From Toxorhynchites rutilus septentrionalis (taxonomy: Eukaryota > Arthropoda > Insecta > Diptera > Culicidae): DNA of 64,000 nt. The first letter of the stretch is position 1, and each line of letters begins with the position of its first letter. The DNA is taken from the NCBI RefSeq assembly GCF_029784135.1, contig NC_073746.1, forward strand, positions 251,600,494 through 251,664,493, given 5' to 3'. Below the pieces are notes generated by a model. The model saw only the letters and a program-made list of their open reading frames with translations. It ran no database searches and had not been told where the DNA came from. A program made the translations under genes and the position numbers. This document shows, piece by piece, positions 11,709 to 23,313 of this stretch.

Positions 11709-13565
11709 ACGAATGAAAATTGTGACTGATAAAGATTTTATATTATATTGATGAACTTTTAGTAGGAAATGTAAAAAAAAATGAGTTAGGGTCAGTACGG
11801 CGTATTTAAGTATCCAAAGAATATTAATAATAAATTTCGTATTTCAACAATTTAAGACTGCCTTCGAGTCCGTTGAAGTACATTTTTGCTTCAATACTTT
11901 TGTAGTTGTCGAAACTGTACCTTCAATTTCTATATCAATAAAATTCACAGATATTTTTAAAAATCCTGACATTTGGATAGCCGCTAGCATCTCTACTTCA
12001 TATCAACAGATTGTCCTACTTGTAGCTCAGACCTGAACCTACACGAATACAAGTTGTTGTCCGTACTAGATTACAAGTTTGCATTTTCTCTACTCGTCAC
12101 CAGAATATTATATTGCGCCAACATCCGTGTGGGGGCCAATATGTTTATGAAAGTAGTGGTGAGGTGGGGACAAAATGAACATATCATAAATATCATAAGT
12201 GATTGATTGTGTTCGGATGTAATTTTTGCGATTTCGGTGGCATCATCATTCAACATCGAATGAGACTCGATGTTGTAGGTGAAGGGATAAAGGGTTTGAA
12301 TAATCGTACTGGTGAGGTAAAACGAACACCTGATAGTGGAAGTAAGGCGGACAGTGGAATGTTTTTGAGGGGATATTCGGTTTTGTATTCGTGGTTTTTT
12401 TGATCTCCATGAAAATAAAATATAAAATATTTTTATATTCGTCTATCTTTTAACAATAACACAAAAATTGAATGGATAAAAAATATTCATAACTAGAATA
12501 ATTACAAGCTGATGAAGTGAGGGGCTTCCAAAAAAAGTTGTGTCATGACGTACACGATTTCAGTCCTTCTGGTTATCTAAAACAAAAAAAAAATCGAACA
12601 GATTCTGAATCAGTAAAGATGTCGCTATCCCATAAACCTTGGACAAGTAAAAACATATTTTTCGACAAAATGGCGGCGGTTTAAAAACAAAATGTGGTTA
12701 AAAACGTTTTTTTCGATTCTGTAGAAATTGAGATATCGTGTACGCCAGTTTGAAAATAACTTATTTCGAGAAAAACGCGTTTCAAGTTCATTGTTATGGC
12801 TGTACCAGGTTAGATATCTCATCACCAAAATGGCTCTAACTCGGGAAATAATAGCATTTCCGATAAGTTCTTTCTAGGGTATATTCTTGAATGCCTAAAC
12901 TACAGAAATATGAAGAATTTTTCATGGTGCCAGGAACCCATCTAGCATAAAATTTCATCCTATCTGCCATATAAGAGTAAAAACTACCCGTTGTGTAGTA
13001 CTGCACACGCGGCCCCAACTCAAGGTAAACGAGTAGAATATCGATGAAAATCATAATAAAACAATTTATTTATTCGAAATTATATTTTTTATAACATTAT
13101 TTCAAACTCGTAAAATATCTTCTATTAAAACAATCCAGACATAAAAACTTTTCGGAACATTTCGGACAGTGATAAATTGTAATTGGTAGAATAATACAAG
13201 CAGTGATGCTAAACCATGATATCAAAGTGTCCTACCATGTATTGAGGCCAGTAGAAAACGAAAAACACATTAGTTTTAACATAAAATGTGTCATGTAGCA
13301 CACCCGTTCGAAACTTTGAAAGATTTCGCGTGTGCAGTGCTGCACTCATGGCCCCAGTGGAATAATTTTTGAGTACAGTACGGCACTCATGGCCGTCAAA
13401 GTGTTAAACTGCGCTATCAAAAAAGATTATCTTTGTCTGACCGCATTATTTTCTTCTACCAAATTTCTGTAAATAGAATTAGCCTTTGATACACGCTTGT
13501 CTTTTACAGATAAATACAAAAAGATACAGATAAATATATATAGTATAGTTCAGCATATCATCTTA
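11709..13565. other. no gene; possible piggyBac-like MITE end near 13300-13407
   Basis: No coding frame stands out. At 13330-13407 the sequence GCACTCATGGCC occurs twice and ends GTCAAAGTG at a TTAA, as piggyBac-like termini do. An inverted related word (GCGTGTGCAGTACT) lies near 13000, but a matching left TTAA end was not found. Confidence 0.4.
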
Positions 13566-14845
13566 TTAACCCTCCTGTACTCGCGTGCAAAATCATAACA
13601 CGTATACTCGCGCACGGTGTCACAGACCGAAAATTGAACTTCTCTGTAATCTTGCCATTGTGTATTTTTTAGGCTTTATTGGCATTTATTTGCAGAAGAG
13701 GGTATGATTGAATGAAAAAACTCCAAAAAATATGTTTTCTTCGTCTGTATTATGTTTTAATAGTCATCTAATTCAGCCTCCTCAAAATAGAGTAGTTTTT
13801 GACACTCAAACATAAATAACAAAATTCGAATTTTTCACTGTTTGTACTTTAAAGTAAGCAACTGAATATAATTCATGGAAGCATAAATAGCTATAAAATA
13901 ACATAAAAACGTATTAATCGATTGTGGTTTCATTGGAGTAAGAATCAGAACATAGCATAACTGTATGCTCGAAACAAACATATTTTTTACATTTCATGCA
14001 GTTGTTGCGTGTTTTTCGGATCTTTTATCGAAGAGAAGAAGGTATAGCGACCTTCTAGATAATTACCAGATGATAAAGGTTCTGGAATATAAAATTTGCA
14101 TATTTCTAATATTCTTTGTCTCTGTATTCTTGGTAAACTAAGAATTAATGACTTTTTTTAGATGGGGCATAAAAAGATGATATAAAAGGATTTCTAGGAA
14201 CTTCCACTTCTTTTTCTTGTTTTCTTGTCGATATTGTCCATTATAAAAAAAGATCCCCGAAACTGTAACTGTTAAAAATTACCATAAGCCACCGATTAAT
14301 TGATAGTTTACTGTTTACAATTATTCCACAAGTGAAATTCATTCACAAGTGTGTATATGTATGACCATTATATTTAGCGAATAACTATACAAAAGTCAAA
14401 CATTTATATTTTGCTTTTGAACTTATGAATCTAACGACGTATATATCGACGAAGAGTTAATATATGGATCCGTTCAATCCAGTTACAAAAGCGACTGAAA
14501 TCAAATAAGAATAGTCCGGTTATGATCTTATACATTATATTCAATAAATATTCCACGCCACTAACATTAATCATACATTTCATTCAACAATATTCTAGAA
14601 TATGAAAAAAGTCACTTGTCCAAAAAAGTTACTCCTATACTCGCGTCGGTGTCTCAGACCGAAAGTGTTAAAAAAGTGGCACATGTCCCCTTTGTACCAA
14701 CACATGCAATACGCTAAACGATGACAAACGACGATTAACGAAGCTAGAGAGAATCGCAAAGTCGTAGTGTTGATATTTTCTGAGAAATGAACGAATTATT
14801 GATTTCTCGGTCTGACAGACCAATGCGCGAGTATAGGAGTGTTAA
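13566..14845. mobile_element. piggyBac-like element with TTAA duplication
   Basis: Bounded by TTAA at 13566-13569 and 14842-14845, the piggyBac target. The left end is CCCTCCTGTACTCGCG and the right end, inverted, CACTCCTATACTCGCG. Subterminal words GTGTCACAGACCG and CGGTCTGACAGACC also pair. A further left-end-like copy sits internally near 14630, so the right ~210 bp alone could be a small foldback. A transposase remnant is inside, on the minus strand. Confidence 0.75.
13914..14210 (-). pseudogene. piggyBac transposase C-terminus, degenerate
   Basis: The minus-strand frame reads FLEILLYHLFMPHLKK, then after a frameshift EGRYTFFSSIKDPKNT, then NNCMKCKKYVCFEHTVMLCS and a TAA stop at 13914-13916. 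The C..C....C..H pattern is the cysteine-rich domain closing piggyBac transposases, which binds the transposon ends. Upstream toward 14600 the frame is full of stops and the DDD catalytic core is not recognisable. It lies within TTAA-bounded ends, so this is a dead internal-deleted copy. Confidence 0.7.
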
Positions 14846-15351
14846 GCCCTCAATACTATTGTTCGGCCATTATTCAATTTAAGACAGTCCGGTCCTCCCA
14901 TTGAAAGAAATTTAAATTTTTCTAATGATGAAAAATGTACTATTTCAAATTTACATCGTAAAAGCCTTTTGCTATCTTGAGCAATAAGTTGAACTATAAT
15001 ATTCTTCGAATTGAAGCGGTTTGTGAACTCAAGAAATGTGCATATACCTTAGAGCGACCACTATGCCCCCACTTCCCCTATAGGTAGAAGATATTGAAGT
15101 GCGCTATTTCACCTGAAAATCCATTTCAGCTTTCGAACAAAGATCTATTTCGTTAGCGCAAACATCGAATGAACTAACACGCTTACCACGATGTAATTGT
15201 AGAACATATGGGAACACAATTTTCTGAATTATTATATTTTCCGAAAACTTTCCGATATTTCTCTCCATAAGGTAGATCTACGGACTACGTAGTTCACTGG
15301 ATACTTCAACTTGAGCGCTGACTGGCATCGTCTAAATCAGCCTTTACTGTA

Positions 15352-15595
15352 GAACCAAAATCAAAACAAAAGCCGAGACACAAAGTCTAGGCAAAAACCC
15401 AAGGAACCGTCCCTCTCCGTCAATTATTCTTCTCTACAAATCCTGCCGGTCGTTTTCGTTGAACATATGCTGACGGGTCGTTACATTGCCGGTGTATGTG
15501 AATGTTTTCATAAGAATTGCATGATAGAATAACTGACGTAACGGAACATGACGGGACGTGAACGTGACGTGGATGTTGTATGTGAATCGCACTTA
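15352..15595. repeat. MITE of the GATTCACATAC family
   Basis: Contains AAAACAAAAGCCGAGACACA, TGCCGGTCGTTTTCGTTGAA, GGTGTATGTGAATGTTTTCA and ends GTTGTATGTGAATCGCAC followed by TTAA. Almost the same block occurs at 44250-44478 inside a hAT element in UBE2Q intron 2. The right arm matches the palindromic MITE at 16514-16746. Confidence 0.6.
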
Positions 15596-16411
15596 AATCG
15601 GACGATTGCTTCCCAGAATTTTGCGTTTACAAGCACATTTTGCGATCCATTTTTATTTATATAGATTTATGAAGCTAGTACTTCTAAAGATTTCAATTCT
15701 GGGTTGCATTACAAGCTACAAATAAACTAATAGTGCCATCTATACGAAAACTGATTCCCCACAATACCCTGCAATATTACACCTTGCCAATATTGAATGA
15801 TTTGTTGGCAACTCATGAATTCACAAACAGATGTGGGCTGTTTCATATTGTGTGTCGGTATAATACCCATACCCTTGGAGAGTACATATGTCAATATTTA
15901 TAATTGTGATTTCATGTGAACAGATGTTAACATGTCGAATATATTTGGAAGGAATCAGTGCTACCACAATAATCGAGCAATGTGTTAAGCGAGAGTGTAT
16001 TTTCTTTAGAAGATGAAAAACACACCTAAAATTTTTAATTAAAGTACATGAATTAATCCATATCCATGGCAAAAGATAAAATACAAGACGGGATTGTGAC
16101 AAATCCAAATGATTGTAAACCGGCGCCAAAACGCAAGCGGACTGCTGCCAATCAGGTATGATTCCTCATGAATTGTGCTTATCAATATTTTGACGACATA
16201 AGACGATGGTAACCGATTAAACCTAGATGGGACGATATTGACAATTCTTTTTGATCGAAAAAAAAACTTTTAAGTCATAATTTGGGTAAATATGTAGGGT
16301 ATTCGATGTTGGTTTGTCCACTTTTTGAATACTCTAATCAGCGCACATGTGCCAAATCAGGTATTAAAATGTTTCCAAAAATATCAATAAAATTGTCTTT
16401 TTCATGAATTA

Positions 16412-16771
16412 CAGTAGTTTTACAAAATATTTCTATGGATTCACATGTTTTATTGGGTTACAAAGTCCACCTTCTATTGGTGTCAATGCCCCCCTCATTT
16501 GAGCTAACTTTAAGCGCGATTCACATACAACGTCCACGCCACGTTCACGTTCCGTCACGTCACGTTGCGTCAATTATTCTTCCATGTAATTCCTATTGAA
16601 GCATTCACATACACCAGCAACGGCAAGTCGGAGTTGCCTTTGCCGGTGTATGTGAATGTTTGCATAAGAACTGCTTGGAAGAATAATTGACGCAACGTGA
16701 CGGGACGGAACGTGAACGTGACGTGGATGTTGTATGTGAATTGCACTTTAAAATATTTTGTAAAACTACTG
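16412..16771. mobile_element. TA-flanked MITE with perfect inverted ends
   Basis: CAGTAGTTTTACAAAATATT at the left is mirrored exactly at the right end (26 paired positions including the flanking AATTA/TAATT), with TA at 16410-16411 and 16772-16773. CAGT termini and TA duplication point to a Tc1/mariner or pogo-type non-autonomous element. About two thirds of its length is a second, palindromic MITE. Confidence 0.75.
16514..16746. mobile_element. palindromic MITE nested in the TA-flanked MITE
   Basis: Two arms of about 70 bp in inverted orientation start GCGCGATTCACATACAACGT and GTGCAATTCACATACAACAT and continue to TCAATTATTCTTCCA, around a short centre. It is flanked by TTTAA on both sides (16509-16513, 16747-16751). 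No coding potential. This family recurs at 15352-15595 and inside 43272-44649. Confidence 0.75.
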
Positions 16772-16998
16772 TAATTAACAGTTGTGAGTCAAACCACTTT
16801 ATTCCGCGCAGCGAGTGAGGTGAGATGGCTCAAGTCACTGCATTCCCGTAGGCGAATGGCGTGACTATAGTTTGTCACTAAGTGAGATTTGAAGTCGTGT
16901 CCTCATATGTTATCGATTCGGGTATTAAAAATAAGTTGAAAAGTAATGTAGCTTCAACAATGAAGCGAGAAACTTTGCTATCTCACGTCACTCGCCTC

Positions 16999-18230
16999 GT
17001 GTAATAAGGGGGAAAGTGTACCATTCTGCTATGAAAATTTGAGCGAGATGGATTGTGAGTTTGAAACTGCATAAACATTTGTTTGCGTTCAGCATAATAG
17101 TCTCTGCCATCTACTGTTGGCATGGATATGATTGCACGGCAAACATGTTAAGCATAATCTTCCCATTTTCAATTATCTTAGGCAGTATTCGTCAATAGAA
17201 TCGTCAAATTTGAATTCATTGTCATCGCTTCAGCCTAAATCGCACTCTGACATAGTACATTAAGTACACTAGTACACTGAAGACCATCATTTTTCACTGA
17301 TCCGTTCAGTCGGAGTGGACCAAGTTTATTTTTTAATATGGGTTCGAGCACATTTCGACAAGGTACCTATTAGCTCCAAGAAAAAGTTTTTTTGGAACCT
17401 TTCCCCCCCCCCACTCTCTTAGGGGGGGCTGCCAAACAAATGAAACACAAATTTCTGCATTACTCGAGGATTAATCAAGCAAATGAAACCAAATTTTGCA
17501 TGTGAAGGGTTTAGGGTGCAATAAATGTTTCTATGATGGTTAGACTGGGCTGCCATACAAATGAAACACAAATTTCTACATTACTTGAGAATTAATCAAG
17601 CAAATGAAGCCAAATTGGGCATATTGAGGTTCTAGGATGCAATAAATGTTTCTATGAAGATTAGACTCTCCACCCCCCTCTCTAAGGGGGGGCTGCCATA
17701 CAAGTGAAACACGAATTTCTGAATTACTCGAGAATTTATCAAGCAAACGAAACCAACTTTAGCATGTGGCGGTTTTAGGATGCAATAAATATTTCTATGG
17801 TGGTTAGACACTCCTCCCGCTCTTTAAGGGTGAGCTGTCATACAAATGAAACACGAATTTCTGCATAACTCGAAAACTAATCAAGCACAATTTGGGATGT
17901 GAGGATTCGTGGGAATGAGAAAATCTTCTTCTATCTATAGCAAAAACAGGATCGCTGGATTTGTTGATAAGAGCAGAACTTGAGGAAGGAATTGTCTGAT
18001 TTAGGGCTGTCGGCGGGACGAAGTTTTTTGGTAAATGGTACATGGTCCGCTCTGACTGCATACTATGAGGGACTTTCGTTGATCAATCATAACAATTTCG
18101 ATCCGTTATTCCTGCTGTATGCGTAATTTTCCAAATCTGTTAAATGTGGTATGTAGCTTACATAATGCTTAACCAAATATAATCAATAACTCGAAATTTT
18201 CCTATTTTGCGACTTGGTCCCCTCTGACAT
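16999..18230 (+). repeat. dispersed repeat Y, copy split by a tandem array
   Basis: 16999-17390 and 18020-18230 align with 50947-51590: shared blocks include TAGTCTCTGCCATC, CTTCCCATTTTCAATTATC, TTTTTCACTGATCCGTTCA and TCCGTTATTCCTGCTGTATG. In this copy about 600 bp, including the tandem repeat at 17395-17890, separates the two parts. No coding frame is shared by the copies. Confidence 0.6.
17395..17890 (+). repeat. tandem repeat, about 140-bp unit, roughly 3.5 copies
   Basis: Each unit reads GGGCTGCCATACAAATGAAA, then AATTTCTGCATTACTCGAGA, ATCAAGCAAATGAA and GGATGCAATAAATGTTTCTA, ending GGTTAGACTCTCC. Units have diverged, the last being the most degraded. I recall similar arrays from mosquito genomes, but this was not checked. 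Confidence 0.85.
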
Positions 18231-18234
18231 TTGT

Positions 18235-18797
<563 letters not shown>

Positions 18798-19207
18798 TAT
18801 ATTTAAATCATGTAACTAATGCATCTCGATAACCTCAATTCTGATCATGGTTTGGCTGACACACTGATGTCGGTTTGTACACATGGTTACTGCAGTTTGA
18901 CGCGCTGTTTATCGTGTCCTTTGCGCGTAGCGGAAATAAAGTTTATCTGTGTTGAGTGCCCCTTTAAAATGCTCAAAAAAGGTAATATTCTGAAGAAAGT
19001 CAAATTACGAATGGATCAATGTGATGAGAGTAAACTCAGAACAATGAGAAAGGCAACATCTACTTGAGAATTCGAATAGCTTCGTTCAAAAAATGGTGAT
19101 TTTTAAAACCGGGCAAACCACGATAATTTTTCGGACAAACCATAATCATAATTTCTCTTTGAAGAAAATCGTTAAAAACATTAAAAAATAATAATTTTAA
19201 CGCCTTA

Positions 19208-19626
19208 AGGGCCAAAGGTTGTGCAGTCCACTGATCATTCAACAAGAGCCAAAGGTTGTACCGCTCATGACAACTCTACACGAGCTGATGTTTGCGCCGG
19301 CTAGTGACCATTCTATCCTGGATTCCTCGAGTCGAGAAGACGCACCACGCTAGTTATGGGGTACAGACTAGGGGGGCGTTGCTGATTAATGGTCAGCTGC
19401 ATCCCAATAGGAAGTATCCCGTGTCGGGCACAGGTACAGAGCATTGGAGACAGGAACATCACAATTATGAAAACACTTGTAATACTAACCTCGAGCCAAC
19501 CACAAGTAATCGGTTACATATTACTAACATAGTTATAAGGCAAACATTGTCGAAATATTGAACTCCCGGCCCCGTCAGGTTGACGCCATATGAGCCTTAA
19601 AAAAATATATATTTTGGATAAAAAAA
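19208..19626 (+). mobile_element. 5'-truncated non-LTR retrotransposon (3' UTR and A-rich tail)
   Basis: Flanked by the 9-bp direct repeat AACGCCTTA (19199-19207 and 19627-19635), which occurs once in the uninterrupted repeat X. The insert ends GACGCCATATGAGCCTT followed by an A-rich tail with ATATATATTTTGG. Target duplication plus A-rich 3' end and truncated 5' end is the mark of target-primed reverse transcription. A 90-codon frame inside has no known motif. Confidence 0.75.
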
Positions 19627-19654
19627 AACGCCTTATTATTAGTAACTAGAGACG

Positions 19655-20047
19655 AACCTGATGTTAACATCAATAACAGCCGATTGGCTTTTATTGTCAG
19701 CTGGGTTTTGAGCGGTTGTTGAATTTCTTATAATGTTTTTCAAATAATTTATTTAATGAAATGACTGCCTGACGGCACAAGATGAATGCCCTGTGGTTGT
19801 GGACTTCATGCTGTTGAACAAAACAAAATGCTTATGATGATAAATAATAAATTTGTGTTCTCTGTTAAACAAAAGACGGCATACATATAGAATAAGCAGA
19901 TAAATCGAACAAAGGTTCTAATTTTTCAAAGATCGATTCGGCAAAGATCGGTTCTTTTGTACTGATTTTATCAGTGGATCGATCCCTGCACCGTTTGGAA
20001 AATCGATTCGACGATCGATCTTTTCATAAAGATCGCCCAAACCTAGA
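19655..20047 (+). mobile_element. MITE of the CTAGGATTGG family, 5'-truncated copy
   Basis: Starts GAACCTGATGTTAACATCAA, an internal point of the related copy at 20164-20935, and ends AAGATCGCCCAAACCTAG, the family terminus. Shared internal landmarks include CTGCCTGACGGCACAAG and GCCCTGTGGTTGTGGACTTC. Confidence 0.55.
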
Positions 20048-20163
20048 ACACACCCAAAATCGGAAACGTGGGGCTTTTCTACAAACCCAAAATCGTCTTG
20101 ATTACATGTGATTTTCATGAAGAATAATTTATTTATTTGCATTTACTAGTTGGGTGAACACAC

Positions 20164-20935
20164 TAGGATTGGGCGATCTTGGATGGATTCTTAGAAGATC
20201 GGCCTTTTCCATTTCAATTTCCGATTTTTTGGATCGATCTTCTGTACTCGAGAAAATTGAAAAAATCGTTTTTTTTTTGCTTTCGATCTATTCGATTTTA
20301 GAAAAAACTTTTTGTAGATTTATTTTTCAGCATACATCTTTTTTTTTGTCACAAAAGGCCACCTAACTTTTTTTTTAAACATAATGTCAACATTTGAATC
20401 GCTTCATCTACGATTTACTTCTATGCAAATGCTGACAGGGACAGAACTAACGGCAGCTACTGAGGGATATACTGTAACCAGTTGCGCATAGGATTACTGA
20501 ACCTGATGTTAACATCAATAACAGGCGAAAGGTTGTTTTTCAGAACTGGCGCCAAAATCAAAAATGAGCTTCAACTAAATGACAGACCTATGGCACGATT
20601 GGCTTTTATTGTCATCTGGGTTTTGGGCGGTTGTTGATTTTTTTATAATGTTTTTCAAATAATTTATTTAATAACACGACTGCCTGACGGCACAAGGTAA
20701 ATGCCCTGTGGTTGTGGACTTCATGCTGATGAACAAAACAAAATGCTTATGATGTTTGAATAGAAATAATAAATTTGTGTTCTAATAACATATAATGTTT
20801 AAATAAAAATAAGCAAATTAATCGAAAAAAGCTTCTAATTTTTCAAAGGTTCGGCAAAGATCGATTCTTTTGTACCGATTTAATTAGTAGATCGATCCCT
20901 GCGCCGTTTGGAAAATCGATTCGACGATCGACGAC
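20164..20935 (+). mobile_element. MITE of the CTAGGATTGG family, longer copy
   Basis: Begins CTAGGATTGGGCGATCTTGG and carries GATCGATC-rich ends and the same landmarks as 19655-20047, in the same orientation about 850 bp apart. The right terminus is lost at GACGATCGACGACGAACACA. It has no transposase. Confidence 0.55.
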
Positions 20936-21117
20936 GAACACACCCAAAATTGGACAAACCAACATCATTTACCTCATTGATATCTGGAGGCGAATGAACT
21001 GCAAAGTTTGAAATCTCTTAAAAAAATAAGTGAAGTGAAGTTATTCATATTTCGCTAGTATGTATGCTTGAATGTGTTGTATCCACAACGAACCAGTGAA
21101 AGAACAACGAATAATAT

Positions 21118-23313
21118 ATGCGTACCATAATCTACCTCCACTTTTCACAGAATGGATCAAAACGTTTGCGTAAGGATGCAATAAAAACTGAGAGATCCAT
21201 CCAATGGGTAGACCCGGGCCTTAAGTACATCCAAAGTATTGCTGGTCAACCAAACTCGCATGCGTTTGATCACTACACTCATGCATCGGTACTGCAACTG
21301 CCATTGCAACCGGCTAATATCACCCAGGAATCACTACATCGACACTTTGAGCGAACACCATGGAATAGTTCCTATCCCGTACCTCTGGTCACACACAGGA
21401 CCCCTGAACGCATGCTTGAGGTCGACCCGATGATTAGGCTGGTCAAGACCAAAAAAACCCATTTGGTAACATTGAACAACATGAAACGTACCTACAATCG
21501 GAAACGAACAATGGCCAGGAAAATATGCAAGCAAAACAATGGTGCATTATACCCGACGGCAGTATCCCTAGTGGCCGAACACATGGAGCGGGATCCAGAT
21601 CCGTGGTTTGAGGGCAGTATTGGTTATGATTACTATTTCACCGGGTGCAATCTGGCTGTGATTGAAGAGGGCGAATTCAAGTGGATAGTTAATACAGTCG
21701 GTCGTGAAATGAACACAGTAGAAATGATACCATTCAATACGGTCGATAATCGATTAGAGATTGATTCTGGCCAAATTGAACGATATGAATTTGAACGCGA
21801 AACCGGTCCTGTTTTCGAAGTTAGCTGGAGCAAATCAGAAGACAGTTGTACGCAATCGACGAAAACAATTATCAAAATTGCGTTGCGAAGAAAGCATAAT
21901 ATTGAAGTGATGTGGACAAACCAAGGGCATGATAGTCTAAAAACCAAGAGGATTAATTCAAAAATCCCGTTTATTTCTCATTGCTTGCTGCCAGGAAGAA
22001 ATGGTTGGCTTATGTGCACAAGTGATCTCGAGAAAAACATTAAGTTATGGGATTGTAAAGAGAACAAAATACTATATTCTTTGAAACTTCAAAAAGAAGG
22101 CCCAACAGACGATTGTTGGCAATGTGTTCGAGTTGTTGCAAATGGTTTTGTGATATGTTTAAACAGAACATCTTTCGAACTAATAAAAATAGATGGAACC
22201 GATTTGGTTATAGTGCGAACAATTAACATTTCTGATTTGTTGTGGAAATGCGAGAAAGCTTCATGCATGGAAGTTTGCACCAAAAATCGCATTCTTTTGC
22301 TAGGCACAACTCATAAACTGCTTATAATTAGTTTGATCGAGAAAAAAGAAAAAGAACCAGATTTTCAACACATTCTTACTTTTACACACAACCTCAAACA
22401 ACACCCAACGATGATCAGCATGGGTTCGGATAGCAAACAAAATATCCATGCTTGGATTTCCTCACAGCTACCCGGTGATTCCAAAATTTGTAGCTTCACG
22501 AAGGCTCCAATCAAACGCTTCATCAGCAGATTCGTTCCCATGAGACCTCTCAATATACAAGATGCATGTCAGCTAGCACGAATTCAGGGTAAATGTATCT
22601 ATCCGGCAAGTGCTCTACAGCAGCATCTGCAACGGTTCCAATGTGGATCAGCGATTATCGTTAGCTCCGGTCACTTCCATCTGTTGTCACAGAACTCAAG
22701 TGGGGATATTTTCCATCAGCAGCTCACTCAGGACTCAACCGTCTCGAATGCTTCCATGGTCCCTGATTGTTTTCAATCTTGGTTACAGCAACTCAACACC
22801 CACGACGATATTGAACACAAACCAATCGCAACGGATTTCAAGAATCTTCGAAGCTTCAGAAAAATTCTCACTTGCTCAAGTTTGCAGCCTAAGAGTGATC
22901 TGCGACCGACGAATCATTTTTTTAAAAAACGCCCCCGCTGGCAGCAGCCGGTGGAACAACTCCATCAATATAAAGATCTCCTCGCTGGAGATATGTTAGC
23001 AATCTGGGGCTTCCGACCAGATGTTACTAAGAACCGACGACCTTCTACCGACGATACTATAAATCCTACCGATCGTGTTTTTAAGTGGCTAGATACAGCT
23101 GTGGATACGGATGCTACCTTCAAGCAGGAAAGCATCAAGATAGAAGATACTTTCATAGAGAGATACAGTAGTTGTGATGCTGTTGCAAGTTCGAATGAAT
23201 TGAAAATGAAATCTAATCTAGCAGAGTCTCAGGAGACATTCATGCTAGATGATCTTGTTGTTTCACACAGTGTAGTTAAATCTACGAAAAGAAAATATGT
23301 TCAAGGTTTTTAA
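21118..23313 (+). CDS. beta-propeller-like protein, candidate Pol I factor TAF1C-like
   Basis: A 731-codon uninterrupted frame, far longer than expected by chance in this AT-rich decayed region, so it is a real gene. Central residues ~280-440 look like WD40/beta-propeller blades (WLMCTSDLEKNIKLWDC; KILYSLKL). Residues ~165-230 hold WFEGSIGYDYYFTGCNLAVI; a later blade has LLSQNSSGDIFHQQL. The basic stretch TKRKYVQGF closes the protein. The overall pattern recalls TAF1C of the SL1/TIF-IB rRNA promoter factor, but that is weak recognition. The sequence CTCCACTTTTCACAG ending at 21150 is a good splice acceptor in phase 0, so translation from the ATG at 21118 may be wrong and a 5' exon may lie upstream. 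No signal peptide or membrane segment was seen. It is single and intronless over this stretch, with transposons on both sides. Confidence 0.75.
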   Translation: MRTIIYLHFSQNGSKRLRKDAIKTERSIQWVDPGLKYIQSIAGQPNSHAFDHYTHASVLQLPLQPANITQESLHRHFERTPWNSSYPVPLVTHRTPERMLEVDPMIRLVKTKKTHLVTLNNMKRTYNRKRTMARKICKQNNGALYPTAVSLVAEHMERDPDPWFEGSIGYDYYFTGCNLAVIEEGEFKWIVNTVGREMNTVEMIPFNTVDNRLEIDSGQIERYEFERETGPVFEVSWSKSEDSCTQSTKTIIKIALRRKHNIEVMWTNQGHDSLKTKRINSKIPFISHCLLPGRNGWLMCTSDLEKNIKLWDCKENKILYSLKLQKEGPTDDCWQCVRVVANGFVICLNRTSFELIKIDGTDLVIVRTINISDLLWKCEKASCMEVCTKNRILLLGTTHKLLIISLIEKKEKEPDFQHILTFTHNLKQHPTMISMGSDSKQNIHAWISSQLPGDSKICSFTKAPIKRFISRFVPMRPLNIQDACQLARIQGKCIYPASALQQHLQRFQCGSAIIVSSGHFHLLSQNSSGDIFHQQLTQDSTVSNASMVPDCFQSWLQQLNTHDDIEHKPIATDFKNLRSFRKILTCSSLQPKSDLRPTNHFFKKRPRWQQPVEQLHQYKDLLAGDMLAIWGFRPDVTKNRRPSTDDTINPTDRVFKWLDTAVDTDATFKQESIKIEDTFIERYSSCDAVASSNELKMKSNLAESQETFMLDDLVVSHSVVKSTKRKYVQGF

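Larger units (their letters stand above)
19078..20160 (+). repeat. dispersed repeat X, copy split by insertions
   Basis: Pieces 19078-19207, 19636-19654 and 20048-20160 join to give the uninterrupted sequence at 745-1010. The gaps are filled by a truncated retroposon (19208-19626) and a MITE piece (19655-20047). Confidence 0.6.

Noticed and set aside
21239..22999. Several 60-130-codon frames inside the TAF1C-like gene
   Set aside because: They are shadows in other frames of the 731-codon coding region.
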